Positions 40,061-49,284 of a stretch of DNA of 64,000 nt are shown here, piece after piece. Origin of the DNA: Streptomyces microflavus (GTDB taxonomy: Bacteria > Actinomycetota > Actinomycetes > Streptomycetales > Streptomycetaceae). The notes under the pieces are model-generated. The model worked only from the letters and a program-made list of their open reading frames with translations. It had not been told where the DNA came from and ran no database searches. Both the position numbers and the translations under genes were made by a program. Each line of letters begins with the position of its first letter. Position 1 is the first letter of the stretch. The stretch spans positions 455,876-519,875 of the forward strand of contig NZ_BMUG01000007.1 in NCBI RefSeq assembly GCF_014650075.1, in the 5' to 3' direction.

Positions 40061-42567
40061 CAGTCACCACGAGTGCGCCCTCCGGGGGCGGCGAGGCGGC
40101 CATCCCGCCCGAGGACCTGGTCACGCTGACCATCGACGGCATCGAGATCAGCGTCCCCAAGGGGACCCTGGTCATCCGGGCCGCCGAGCTCCTCGGCATC
40201 GAGATCCCGCGCTTCTGCGACCACCCGCTCCTCGACCCCGCCGGCGCCTGCCGCCAGTGCATCGTCGAGGTGGAGGGCCAGCGCAAGCCGATGGCCTCCT
40301 GCACCATCACCTGCACCGACGGCATGGTCGTCAAGTCGCAGATCACCTCTCCTGTCGCCGAAAAGGCGCAGAAGGGCGTGATGGAGCTGCTGCTGATCAA
40401 CCATCCGCTGGACTGCCCCGTCTGCGACAAGGGCGGCGAGTGCCCGCTCCAGAACCAGGCGATGTCGCACGGCGGCGCCGACTCCCGCTTCGACGGGAAG
40501 AAGCGGACCTTCGAGAAGCCCGTCCCGATCTCCACCCAGGTGCTGCTGGACCGTGAGCGGTGCGTGCTCTGCGCGCGCTGCACCCGGTTCTCCAACCAGG
40601 TGGCGGGCGACCCGATGATCGAGCTGATCGAGCGCGGCGCCCTCCAGCAGGTCGGCACCGGCGAGGGCGACCCCTTCGAGTCGTACTTCTCCGGCAACAC
40701 CATCCAGATCTGCCCGGTCGGCGCGCTGACCTCGGCGGCGTACCGCTTCCGCTCCCGCCCCTTCGACCTGGTCTCCACCCCCTCGGTGTGCGAGCAGTGC
40801 TCCGGCGGCTGCGGGATGCGCACGGACCACCGGCGCGGCAAGGTCATGCGGCGCCTCGCGGCCAACGAGCCCGAGGTCAACGAGGAGTGGATCTGCGACA
40901 AGGGGAGGTTCGGCTTCCGCTACGCCCAGCAGCGCGACCGGCTCACCACCCCGCTGGTCCGCAACGCCGAAGGCGTCCTGGAACCGGCGAGCTGGCCCGA
41001 GGCGCTGGAAGCCGCGGCGGCCGGTCTGCTCGCCGCCCGGGGCCGGGCCGGTGTGCTGACCGGTGGCCGGCTGACCGTCGAGGACTCCTACGCGTACAGC
41101 AAGTTCGCGCGGGTCGCCCTCGACACCAACGACGTCGACTTCCGCTCCCGGGTCCACAGCGCCGAGGAGGCCGACTTCCTGGCCGCCCGGGTCGCCGGAC
41201 GCGGCCGGGACCTGGACGGCGAGGGGGTCACGTACACCGCGCTGGAGAAGGCCCCCGCGGTCCTGCTCGTCGGGTTCGAGTCCGAGGAGGAGGCCCCCGG
41301 CGTCTTCCTGCGGCTCCGCAAGGCCCACCGCAAGAGCGGCCAGAAGACCTTCGCGCTCGCCTCGCACGCCACGCGCGGCCTGGTGAAGGCGGGCGGCACG
41401 CTGCTGCCCGCCGCCCCCGGCACCGAGACCGAGTGGCTGGACGCGCTCGCGGGCGGCGTCGGCCTGGAGGCCGAAGGGGCTGCCGCCGCCGAGGCGTTGC
41501 GCGGTGAGAACTCCCTGATCATCGTCGGTGAGCGGCTCGCCGGCGTGCCCGGCGCACTCTCCGCCGCAGTCCGGACCGCCGCCGCGACCGGCGCACGCCT
41601 GGTGTGGATTCCGCGCCGGGCGGGCGACCGGGGCGCGGTGGAGGCGGGCGCGCTCCCCACCCTGCTGCCCGGCGGCCGCCCGGCCACCGACCCGCGGGCC
41701 CGGGACGAGGTGGCGGCCGTGTGGCGCGTCGCCGAACTCCCCTCCCGGCACGGCCGCGACACCGGCCAGATCATCGAGGCCGCGGCCACCGGTGAACTGG
41801 GCGCGCTGCTCGTCGCCGGCGTCGGGGTGGAGGACCTGCCCGACCCGGCGCGTGCGCTGGAGGCCCTGGACGAGGTCGGGTTCCTGGTCTCGCTGGAGCT
41901 GCGGCCGAGCGAGGTCACCGACCGGGCCGACGTGGTCTTCCCGGTCGCCGCCGTCGCGGAGAAGTCCGGCACCTTCCTCAACTGGGAGGGCCGGGCCCGG
42001 ATGTTCCAGGCGGCGCTGAAGCCGGAGCAGATGCCCCGGACGCTCTCGCCGGTCGACTCGCGTGTGCTGCACATGCTGGCCGACGCCATGGACGTGCACT
42101 TCGCACTGCCGGACCTGACCGCGGCCCGCCGCGAGCTCGACCGGCTCGGCGGCTGGGAGGGCGGCCACGCGGACGACCCGCGCGCGTCGGCGCAGCCGCT
42201 GCCCCGCCCCGGCGACGGCGAGGCGGTCCTCGCGGGCCACCGGATGCTGCTCGACCTCGGCCGGCTCCAGGAGGGCGACACCGCGCTCGCCGGAACCCGG
42301 CACGCGGCCGTCGCCCGGCTCTCGGCCACCACCGCGGCCGAGACCGGAGTCAAGGACGGCGACCTGCTCGCCGTCACCGGCCCCACCGGCGCCGTCGAAC
42401 TCCCCCTCCAGGTCACCGACATGCCGGACCGCGTGGTCTGGGTGCCGCTGAACTCGGTGGGACGCGGCATCCCCGCCGACACCGGTGCGAACCCCGGCGG
42501 CCTGGTACGGATCGGCCCCGCCGCCGCACCGGGTGGACCCGTCGAACCATCGGAGGTACGAGCGTGA
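40057..42567 (+). CDS. nuoG: NADH-quinone oxidoreductase subunit G
   Basis: The 836-residue protein has an N-terminal [2Fe-2S] ferredoxin domain (CDHPLLDPAGACRQC), the His-Cys3 N5 segment (HPLDCPVCDKGGECPLQ), the N4 motif CVLCARCTRF and a CEQCSGGC cluster as in N7-type NuoG. A molybdopterin-like fold without clear cofactor residues makes up the rest. The long-range electron path from NuoF to NuoI runs here. Confidence 0.96.
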   Translation: MTVTTSAPSGGGEAAIPPEDLVTLTIDGIEISVPKGTLVIRAAELLGIEIPRFCDHPLLDPAGACRQCIVEVEGQRKPMASCTITCTDGMVVKSQITSPVAEKAQKGVMELLLINHPLDCPVCDKGGECPLQNQAMSHGGADSRFDGKKRTFEKPVPISTQVLLDRERCVLCARCTRFSNQVAGDPMIELIERGALQQVGTGEGDPFESYFSGNTIQICPVGALTSAAYRFRSRPFDLVSTPSVCEQCSGGCGMRTDHRRGKVMRRLAANEPEVNEEWICDKGRFGFRYAQQRDRLTTPLVRNAEGVLEPASWPEALEAAAAGLLAARGRAGVLTGGRLTVEDSYAYSKFARVALDTNDVDFRSRVHSAEEADFLAARVAGRGRDLDGEGVTYTALEKAPAVLLVGFESEEEAPGVFLRLRKAHRKSGQKTFALASHATRGLVKAGGTLLPAAPGTETEWLDALAGGVGLEAEGAAAAEALRGENSLIIVGERLAGVPGALSAAVRTAAATGARLVWIPRRAGDRGAVEAGALPTLLPGGRPATDPRARDEVAAVWRVAELPSRHGRDTGQIIEAAATGELGALLVAGVGVEDLPDPARALEALDEVGFLVSLELRPSEVTDRADVVFPVAAVAEKSGTFLNWEGRARMFQAALKPEQMPRTLSPVDSRVLHMLADAMDVHFALPDLTAARRELDRLGGWEGGHADDPRASAQPLPRPGDGEAVLAGHRMLLDLGRLQEGDTALAGTRHAAVARLSATTAAETGVKDGDLLAVTGPTGAVELPLQVTDMPDRVVWVPLNSVGRGIPADTGANPGGLVRIGPAAAPGGPVEPSEVRA

Positions 42568-43967
42568 TGGGCCTCACCGCACTCACCACGGCACCACAGG
42601 GTGCCGTCATCGCCGCCGAGGATCTCTCGATGTTCGGCACCGACCCCTGGTGGCTGGTGCTGCTCAAGGCGGTCTTCTGCTTCGCGTTCCTCATGCTCAT
42701 CGTGCTCTTCTCCATCGTGTGGGAGCGCAAGGTCGTCGCCTGGATGCAGCTGCGGATCGGCCCCAACCGGCACGGCCCCTGGGGGCTGCTCCAGTCGCTC
42801 GCCGACGGCATCAAACTGATGCTGAAGGAAGACGTCATCGTCAAGCGCGCGGACAAGGCGGTCTACGTCCTCGCGCCGATTCTCGCGGCGATCCCCGCCT
42901 TCATGGCGGTCGCGGTCATCCCCTTCGGCCCGGCGGGCAACGAGGTCTCGATCTTCGGCACCCGTACGACGATGCAGCTCACCGACCTGCCGATCGCCGC
43001 GCTCTACATCCTCGCGGTCGGCGCGGTCGGGGTGTACGGATTCGTCCTCGGCGGCTGGTCCTCGGGCTCGACGTACCCGCTGCTCGGCGGAATCCGCTCC
43101 TGTGCCCAGATGATCAGCTACGAGATCGCCATGGGCGCCGCGTTCGCCTCGGTGTTCCTCTACTCCGGCTCGATGTCGACCTCCACCATCGTGGAGGCGC
43201 AGGGGGACCGGTGGTACATCATCCTGCTGCCGATGTCCTTCCTCATCTACATGGTGACGATGGTCGGGGAGGCCAGCCGGGCCCCGTTCGACATGCCGGA
43301 GTCCGAGGGCGACCTGGTCGGCGGCTTCAACACCGAGTACAGCTCCATCAAGTTCGCGATGTTCATGCTCGCCGAGTACATCCACATGGTGACCGTGTCG
43401 ATGATCGCGGTGACGCTGTTCCTCGGCGGCTGGCGGGCCCCGTACCCGATCTCCGCGTTCTGGGAGGGGGCGAACCACGGCTGGTGGCCGATGCTCTGGT
43501 TCTTCCTGAAGCTCCAGGCGCTGATTTTCTTCTTCATCTGGCTGCGCGGCACCCTGCCACGCGTCCGCTACGACCAGCTGATGAAGCTGGGCTGGAAGGT
43601 CCTGATCCCGGTCTCCGTGGGCTGGCTGATGCTCGTCGCCACCGTCCGCGCGCTGCGCAACGAGGGCTACGACTTCTCCCGGATCGTCCTGTACGTCGGC
43701 GGGGCCGTGCTCGCCATCCTGCTGATCTCGCTGGTCGTCGACATGTACCGCGACCGCAGGGTCAGGGCCCAGGAGGCGGAAGCCGGACCGGAGCCCGCCT
43801 TCGACCCGATGGCGGGCGGGTTCCCGGTGCCACCACTGCCCGGACAGAGCCTGCCACCGGTGCCCAGGCGCGTACCTCGGCGTGAGCGGGAGCTCGTTGT
43901 CAGTGGCGCACCGGATACTCAGAGTGACGGAAACGCGAGTGACGGAAAGGAGGCCGGCGGTGTCTGA
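42564..43967 (+). CDS. nuoH: NADH-quinone oxidoreductase subunit H with extended C-terminus
   Basis: The 467-residue subunit has eight helices and the family motifs WERKVVAWMQLRIGPNR and EASRAPFDMPESEGDLVGG (in two parts). After the last helix near residue 395 it has a tail of about 70 residues rich in Pro, Glu and Arg, absent in shorter homologues. GTG 42564 keeps the 4-nt overlap pattern; ATG 42567 is possible. It contacts the quinone entry site. Confidence 0.95.
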   Translation: MMGLTALTTAPQGAVIAAEDLSMFGTDPWWLVLLKAVFCFAFLMLIVLFSIVWERKVVAWMQLRIGPNRHGPWGLLQSLADGIKLMLKEDVIVKRADKAVYVLAPILAAIPAFMAVAVIPFGPAGNEVSIFGTRTTMQLTDLPIAALYILAVGAVGVYGFVLGGWSSGSTYPLLGGIRSCAQMISYEIAMGAAFASVFLYSGSMSTSTIVEAQGDRWYIILLPMSFLIYMVTMVGEASRAPFDMPESEGDLVGGFNTEYSSIKFAMFMLAEYIHMVTVSMIAVTLFLGGWRAPYPISAFWEGANHGWWPMLWFFLKLQALIFFFIWLRGTLPRVRYDQLMKLGWKVLIPVSVGWLMLVATVRALRNEGYDFSRIVLYVGGAVLAILLISLVVDMYRDRRVRAQEAEAGPEPAFDPMAGGFPVPPLPGQSLPPVPRRVPRRERELVVSGAPDTQSDGNASDGKEAGGV

Positions 43968-44640
43968 GAAACCAGAGCTCACGGGCTCATCGGGATCCGC
44001 TGGTTCCTCGGGGGAATCGGCGACGGCGGGGGAGAAGTTCCAGAACCCCGTGGCCGGCTTCGGCGTGACCTTCAAGGCCATGTTCAAGAAGCGGCTGACC
44101 GAGCAGTACCCCGAGACGCCGAAGGTGACCGCGCCCCGCTTCCACGGCCGCCACCAGCTCAACCGTCACCCGGACGGCCTGGAGAAGTGCATCGGCTGCG
44201 AGCTGTGCGCCTGGGCGTGTCCGGCGGACGCCATCTACGTGGAGGGCGCGGACAACACGGAGGAGGAGCGCTACTCCCCGGGCGAGCGCTACGGCCGCGT
44301 CTACCAGATCAACTACGCGCGCTGCATCCTCTGCGGACTCTGCATCGAGGCGTGCCCCACCCGGGCGCTGACCATGACCAACGAGTTCGAGCTCGCCAAC
44401 ACCACCCGCGAGAGCCTCATCTACACCAAGGACGAGCTGCTCGCGGGCCTGGAGGAAGGCATGGTCGACAGCCCGCACGCGATCTTCCCCGGCATGGACG
44501 ACCAGGACTACTACCGGGGCCTGGTCACCGAGGCCGCCCCCGGCACGGTGCCCCAGCCGGCGGTCTCCAAGGGCGAGGCCAAGCCCGACGAGTCCGCGGG
44601 AAGCGCGGGCGCACAGCAGGGCAGGGGGTCCGGCGCATGA
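43960..44640 (+). CDS. nuoI: NADH-quinone oxidoreductase subunit I
   Basis: The 226-residue protein has two [4Fe-4S] motifs, CIGCELCAWACP and CILCGLCIEACP, for N6a and N6b. The start is a GTG with AAGGAGG upstream, inside the 3' end of nuoH (8-nt overlap). N- and C-termini are Gly/Ser/Ala-rich extensions. It links NuoG to NuoB. Confidence 0.97.
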   Translation: MSEKPELTGSSGSAGSSGESATAGEKFQNPVAGFGVTFKAMFKKRLTEQYPETPKVTAPRFHGRHQLNRHPDGLEKCIGCELCAWACPADAIYVEGADNTEEERYSPGERYGRVYQINYARCILCGLCIEACPTRALTMTNEFELANTTRESLIYTKDELLAGLEEGMVDSPHAIFPGMDDQDYYRGLVTEAAPGTVPQPAVSKGEAKPDESAGSAGAQQGRGSGA

Positions 44641-45503
44641 ACGCGATCGCCGCGGCCACCACCACATCGACCGGCGAGGCCGTCCAGTTCTGGATCCTGG
44701 GCACCGTCGCCGTGATCGGTGCGCTCTCCACGGTCCTGCTGAAGAAGTCCGTGCACAGCGCTCTGTCGCTCGCCGGGACCATGGTCGTCCTGGCCGTCTT
44801 CTACCTCGCCAACGGCGCCTATTTCCTCGGCATCGTCCAGATCATCGTCTACACCGGCGCGATCATGATGCTCTTCCTCTTCGTCGTCATGCTCGTCGGT
44901 GTCACCGCGGCGGACTCCCTCAAGGAGACCCTCAAGGGGCAGCGCTGGCTGGCCGTCGGCTGCGGCCTCGGCTTCGGCGTCCTGCTGATCGCGGGCATCG
45001 GCAACGCGTCGCTCTCCACCTTCAACGGGCTGGGCGCCGCCAACGCCCTGCACGGCGGAAACGTGGAGGGGATCGCCAACCTCATCTTCACCAAGTACGT
45101 CTTCGCCTTCGAGATCACCGGCGCCCTGCTGATCACCGCGACCGTCGGGGCGATGGTGCTCACGCACCGCGAGCGCACCGAACGGGCCAAGACCCAGCGG
45201 GAGATGTCCGAGGAGCGCGTCCGCGGCAAGCACCTCCCGCCGCTGCCCGCCCCCGGTGTCTACGCCCGGCACAACGCGGTGGACATCGCCGGTCTGCTGC
45301 CCGACGGCACACCGTCCGAGCTCACCGTCATGAAGACGCTGCGCGACCGGGGCCAGATCCGCGATGTCTCCCAGGAGGCCCTCGCCGATCTCAAGGCCCT
45401 GGAGCAGCGCTCCGGCGAGCGGCTCGGACGTGAGGACGCGGACGCCGTGGCACGCGGGGCGAACCCCGCGTCCGCGGCGGAGAATTCGGAGGCCGCCAAG
45501 TGA
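44637..45503 (+). CDS. nuoJ: NADH-quinone oxidoreductase subunit J
   Basis: The 288-residue subunit has five helices and the conserved IVYTGAIMMLFLFVVML helix. A hydrophilic tail of about 110 residues follows the last helix, longer than in most bacteria. It overlaps nuoI and nuoK by 4 nt each. Confidence 0.95.
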   Translation: MNAIAAATTTSTGEAVQFWILGTVAVIGALSTVLLKKSVHSALSLAGTMVVLAVFYLANGAYFLGIVQIIVYTGAIMMLFLFVVMLVGVTAADSLKETLKGQRWLAVGCGLGFGVLLIAGIGNASLSTFNGLGAANALHGGNVEGIANLIFTKYVFAFEITGALLITATVGAMVLTHRERTERAKTQREMSEERVRGKHLPPLPAPGVYARHNAVDIAGLLPDGTPSELTVMKTLRDRGQIRDVSQEALADLKALEQRSGERLGREDADAVARGANPASAAENSEAAK

Positions 45504-45799
45504 ATCCGGTCAACTATCTCTACCTCGCGGCCCTGCTGTTCGCGATCGGCGCCTCCGGGGTGCTGATCCGGCGGAACGTGATCGTGCTGTTCATGTGCAT
45601 CGAGCTGATGCTCAACGCGTGCAACCTGGCGCTCGTCACGTTCTCCCGGATGCACGGAAACCTCGACGGACAGATCGTCGCGTTCTTCACGATGGTCGTC
45701 GCCGCCGCGGAAGTCGTCGTCGGGCTCGCGATCATCGTGTCGTTGTTCCGCTCCCGCCACTCGGCCTCGGTCGACGACGCCAGCCTGATGAAGCTGTAA
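45500..45799 (+). CDS. nuoK: NADH-quinone oxidoreductase subunit K
   Basis: The 99-residue protein has three helices with the conserved acidic residues in FMCIELMLNACNL and VVAAAEVVVGLAI, part of the proton path. GTG start overlaps nuoJ. Confidence 0.96.
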   Translation: MNPVNYLYLAALLFAIGASGVLIRRNVIVLFMCIELMLNACNLALVTFSRMHGNLDGQIVAFFTMVVAAAEVVVGLAIIVSLFRSRHSASVDDASLMKL

Positions 45800-45812
45800 G
45801 GGGACCGGAATC

Positions 45813-47708
45813 GTGGAGAACCTGATCGCGCTGCTCGTCGCGGCGCCCCTGCTCGGAGCGGCGGTCCTGCTCTGCGGCGGCCGCCGGCTGGACCGGGCCG
45901 GGCACTGGCTCGGCACCGTGCTCGCCGCCGCCTCGTTCGTCGTCGGCGTCGTCCTCTTCGCCGACATGCTGGGGAAGGGCGCCGAGGACCGGGCCCTGCA
46001 CCAGCACCTGTTCAGCTGGATTCCGGTGGAGGGCTTCCAGGCCGACATCGCCTTCCAGCTCGACCAGCTGTCGATGACCTTCGTCCTGCTCATCACCGGT
46101 GTGGGCACCCTGATCCACATCTACTCCATCGGCTACATGGAGCACGACGAGCGCAGGCGCCGCTTCTTCGGCTATCTCAACCTGTTCCTCGCGGCGATGC
46201 TGATCCTGGTCATCGCCGACAACTACCTGCTGCTGTACGTCGGGTGGGAGGGCGTCGGTCTGGCGTCGTACCTGCTCATCGGCTTCTGGCAGCACAAGCC
46301 CAGCGCCGCCTCCGCCGCGAAGAAGGCCTTCCTGGTCAACCGCGTCGGTGACATGGGCCTCTCGATCGCCATCATGCTGATGTTCACCACCTTCGGCACC
46401 TTCGCCTTCGGGCCGGTGCTGGAGTCGACCGGTGAGACCAGCGAGGGCAAGCTGACGGCGATCGGCCTGATGCTGCTGCTGGCCGCCTGCGGCAAGTCGG
46501 CCCAGGTGCCGCTGCAGTCCTGGCTCGGCGACGCGATGGAGGGCCCGACCCCGGTCTCCGCCCTCATCCACGCCGCGACCATGGTCACCGCCGGTGTCTA
46601 TCTGATCGTCCGCTCCGGCGCCATCTTCAACGGTGCCCCGGACGCCCAGCTGGTCGTCGCCATCGTCGGCGCGGTCACGCTGATCTTCGGTGCGATCGTC
46701 GGTTGCGCGAAGGACGACATCAAGAAGGCGCTCGCCGGATCCACGATGTCGCAGATCGGCTACATGATCCTCGCCGCGGGCCTCGGCCCGATCGGCTACA
46801 TCTTCGCGATCATGCACCTGGTGACGCACGGCTTCTTCAAGGCCGGGCTCTTCCTGGGGGCCGGTTCGGTGATGCACGGCATGAACGACGAGGTCGACAT
46901 GCGCAAGTACGGCGGCCTGCGGAAGTACATGCCGGTCACCTTCATCACCTTCGGCCTCGGCTATCTCGCCATCATCGGCTTCCCGGGCCTGTCCGGCTTC
47001 TTCTCCAAGGACAAGATCATCGAGGCGGCCTTCGCCAAGGGCGGCACCGAGGGCTGGATCCTCGGCTCCGTCGCCCTGCTGGGCGCCGCGATCACCGCGT
47101 TCTACATGACGCGCGTGATGCTGATGACGTTCTTCGGCGAGAAGCGCTGGCAGCCCGACGCCGAGGGCCACGAGCCGCACCCGCACGAGTCCCCGAAGTC
47201 CATGACGATCCCGATGATCGTGCTGGCCGTCGGTTCGGTCTTCGCCGGTGGCTTCTTCGCCATCGGTGACCGCTTCGTCAACTGGCTGGAGCCGGTCACC
47301 GGTTACGAGCACGGGCACTCCCCGCTGAGCGTGGCCACCGTCACCGGGGCCACCGTGGTGGCCCTGGTCATCGGCGTCGGGATCGCCTGGGCGATGTACG
47401 GGCGCAAGCCCGTGCCCGTCCTCGCCCCGCGCGGCTCGCTGCTCACCCGGGCGGCCCGCCGCGACCTGCTCCAGGACGACTTCAACCACGTGGTCCTGGT
47501 CCGCGGCGGCGAGCACCTCACCCGCTCGCTCGTCTACGTCGACCACTCCCTGGTCGACGGCGTCGTCAACGGCACGGCCGCGTCGGTCGGCGGGCTCTCC
47601 GGCCGGCTGCGCAAGCTGCAGAACGGCTACGCCCGCTCCTACGCGGTCTCGATGTTCGGCGGTGCGGCGGTCGTCATCGCCGCGACCCTGCTGATGAGGG
47701 CGGTCTGA
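45813..47708 (+). CDS. nuoL: NADH-quinone oxidoreductase subunit L
   Basis: The 631-residue antiporter-like subunit has motifs LYVGWEGVGLASYLLIGFW, the TPVSALIHAATMVTAG loop and a C-terminal lateral helix region. It forms the distal proton channel. It starts with a GTG 13 bp after nuoK, with AGGGGACCGG upstream. Confidence 0.96.
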   Translation: MENLIALLVAAPLLGAAVLLCGGRRLDRAGHWLGTVLAAASFVVGVVLFADMLGKGAEDRALHQHLFSWIPVEGFQADIAFQLDQLSMTFVLLITGVGTLIHIYSIGYMEHDERRRRFFGYLNLFLAAMLILVIADNYLLLYVGWEGVGLASYLLIGFWQHKPSAASAAKKAFLVNRVGDMGLSIAIMLMFTTFGTFAFGPVLESTGETSEGKLTAIGLMLLLAACGKSAQVPLQSWLGDAMEGPTPVSALIHAATMVTAGVYLIVRSGAIFNGAPDAQLVVAIVGAVTLIFGAIVGCAKDDIKKALAGSTMSQIGYMILAAGLGPIGYIFAIMHLVTHGFFKAGLFLGAGSVMHGMNDEVDMRKYGGLRKYMPVTFITFGLGYLAIIGFPGLSGFFSKDKIIEAAFAKGGTEGWILGSVALLGAAITAFYMTRVMLMTFFGEKRWQPDAEGHEPHPHESPKSMTIPMIVLAVGSVFAGGFFAIGDRFVNWLEPVTGYEHGHSPLSVATVTGATVVALVIGVGIAWAMYGRKPVPVLAPRGSLLTRAARRDLLQDDFNHVVLVRGGEHLTRSLVYVDHSLVDGVVNGTAASVGGLSGRLRKLQNGYARSYAVSMFGGAAVVIAATLLMRAV

Positions 47709-47712
47709 TCAC

Positions 47713-49284
47713 ATGTCCTTTCCCCTCCTGACCGCGACGGCGGCGCTCCCGGCCATCGGAGCCATCGTCACCGCCGCGGTCCCTGCCGCACAGCGCACCG
47801 TGGCCAAGTGGGTCGCGCTGTTCTTCTCGCTGGGCACGCTCGTCCTGGCGGGCGTCGTCTTCGCCCGCTTCGAGCCGGGCGGCGACCGCTACCAACTGAC
47901 CGAGTCCCGGGCCTGGATCGCCGACTTCGGCGTCCGGTACGAACTGGGCGTGGACGGCATCGGGGTGGCCCTCATCGGGCTCACCGCGCTGCTGATCCCG
48001 TTCGTCATCGCGGCCGGCTGGCACGACGCCGACCCCCTGGAGACGAAGTCCTCGCGCTGGCGGCCCACCCAGGGCTTCTTCGCCCTGATCCTCATGGTCG
48101 AGGCCATGGTGGTCCTGTCGTTCCTCGCGACCGACGTCTTCCTCTTCTACATCCTGTTCGAAGCCATGCTCATCCCGATGTACTTCCTCATCGGCGGCTT
48201 CGGCGACCGGGCCCACGCGGGCAGCGACGAGAACGCCGCGAAGCAACGTTCGTACGCGGCGGTCAAGTTCCTCCTCTACAACCTGGCCGGCGGCCTGATC
48301 ATGCTGGCCGCCGTCATCGGCCTCTATGTCGTCGCGGGCACCTTCTCGCTCTCGGAGATCGTGGAGGCCCGGGCCAACGGCACCCTGGAGATGGCGACCT
48401 CCACCGAGCGGTGGCTCTTCCTCGGGTTCTTCTTCGCCTTCGCGATCAAGGCCCCGCTCTGGCCGCTCCACACCTGGCTGCCCAACGCGATGGGCGAGGC
48501 GACCGCACCGGTCGCCGTGCTCATCACCGCGATCGTCGACAAGGTCGGCACCTTCGCGATGCTCCGCTTCTGCCTCGGGCTCTTCCCGGAGGCCAGCAAG
48601 TGGGCGACCCCGGTCGTCATCGCCCTGGCGCTCGTCTCCATCGTCTACGGGGCGCTGCTCGCGGTCGGCCAGCGCGACATCAAGCGGCTCATCGCCTACG
48701 CCTCGATCTCGCACTTCGGCTTCATCATCCTGGGCATCTTCGCGATGACCAGCCAGGGCCAGTCGGGCGCCACGCTCTACATGGTCAACCACGGCATCTC
48801 GACCGCCGCACTGCTGCTGGTCGCCGGATTCCTCATCACCCGGCGCGGCTCGCGACTCATCGCGGACTACGGCGGGGTGCAGAAGGTCGCCCCCGTGCTG
48901 GCGGGCACCTTCCTCATCGGCGGTCTGGCGACCCTGTCGCTGCCGGGGCTCGCCCCGTTCGTCAGTGAGTTCCTGGTGCTGGTCGGCACGTTCAGCGCCT
49001 ATCCGGTGGCCGGGATCATCGCCACCTCCGGCATCGTGCTCGCCGCGATCTACGTCCTCGTCCTCTACCAGCGGACGATGACCGGTCCCGTCAACGAGGC
49101 GGTCCGGACCATGCCCGACCTCAAGGCACGTGAGCTGGTGGTCGCCGTACCGCTGATCGCGCTGCTGCTCTTCCTGGGCGTCTTCCCGAAGCCGCTCACC
49201 GAGGTCGTCAACCCGGCGGTGGAGCACACCATGTCCGACGTACAGAAGAAGGACCCCCAGCCCGAGGTGGAGGCCGCCAAGTGA
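47713..49284 (+). CDS. nuoM: NADH-quinone oxidoreductase subunit M
   Basis: The 523-residue antiporter-like subunit has FYILFEAMLIPMYFLIGGF (catalytic Glu) and LHTWLPNAMGEATAPVAVL. It overlaps nuoN by 4 nt. Confidence 0.96.
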   Translation: MSFPLLTATAALPAIGAIVTAAVPAAQRTVAKWVALFFSLGTLVLAGVVFARFEPGGDRYQLTESRAWIADFGVRYELGVDGIGVALIGLTALLIPFVIAAGWHDADPLETKSSRWRPTQGFFALILMVEAMVVLSFLATDVFLFYILFEAMLIPMYFLIGGFGDRAHAGSDENAAKQRSYAAVKFLLYNLAGGLIMLAAVIGLYVVAGTFSLSEIVEARANGTLEMATSTERWLFLGFFFAFAIKAPLWPLHTWLPNAMGEATAPVAVLITAIVDKVGTFAMLRFCLGLFPEASKWATPVVIALALVSIVYGALLAVGQRDIKRLIAYASISHFGFIILGIFAMTSQGQSGATLYMVNHGISTAALLLVAGFLITRRGSRLIADYGGVQKVAPVLAGTFLIGGLATLSLPGLAPFVSEFLVLVGTFSAYPVAGIIATSGIVLAAIYVLVLYQRTMTGPVNEAVRTMPDLKARELVVAVPLIALLLFLGVFPKPLTEVVNPAVEHTMSDVQKKDPQPEVEAAK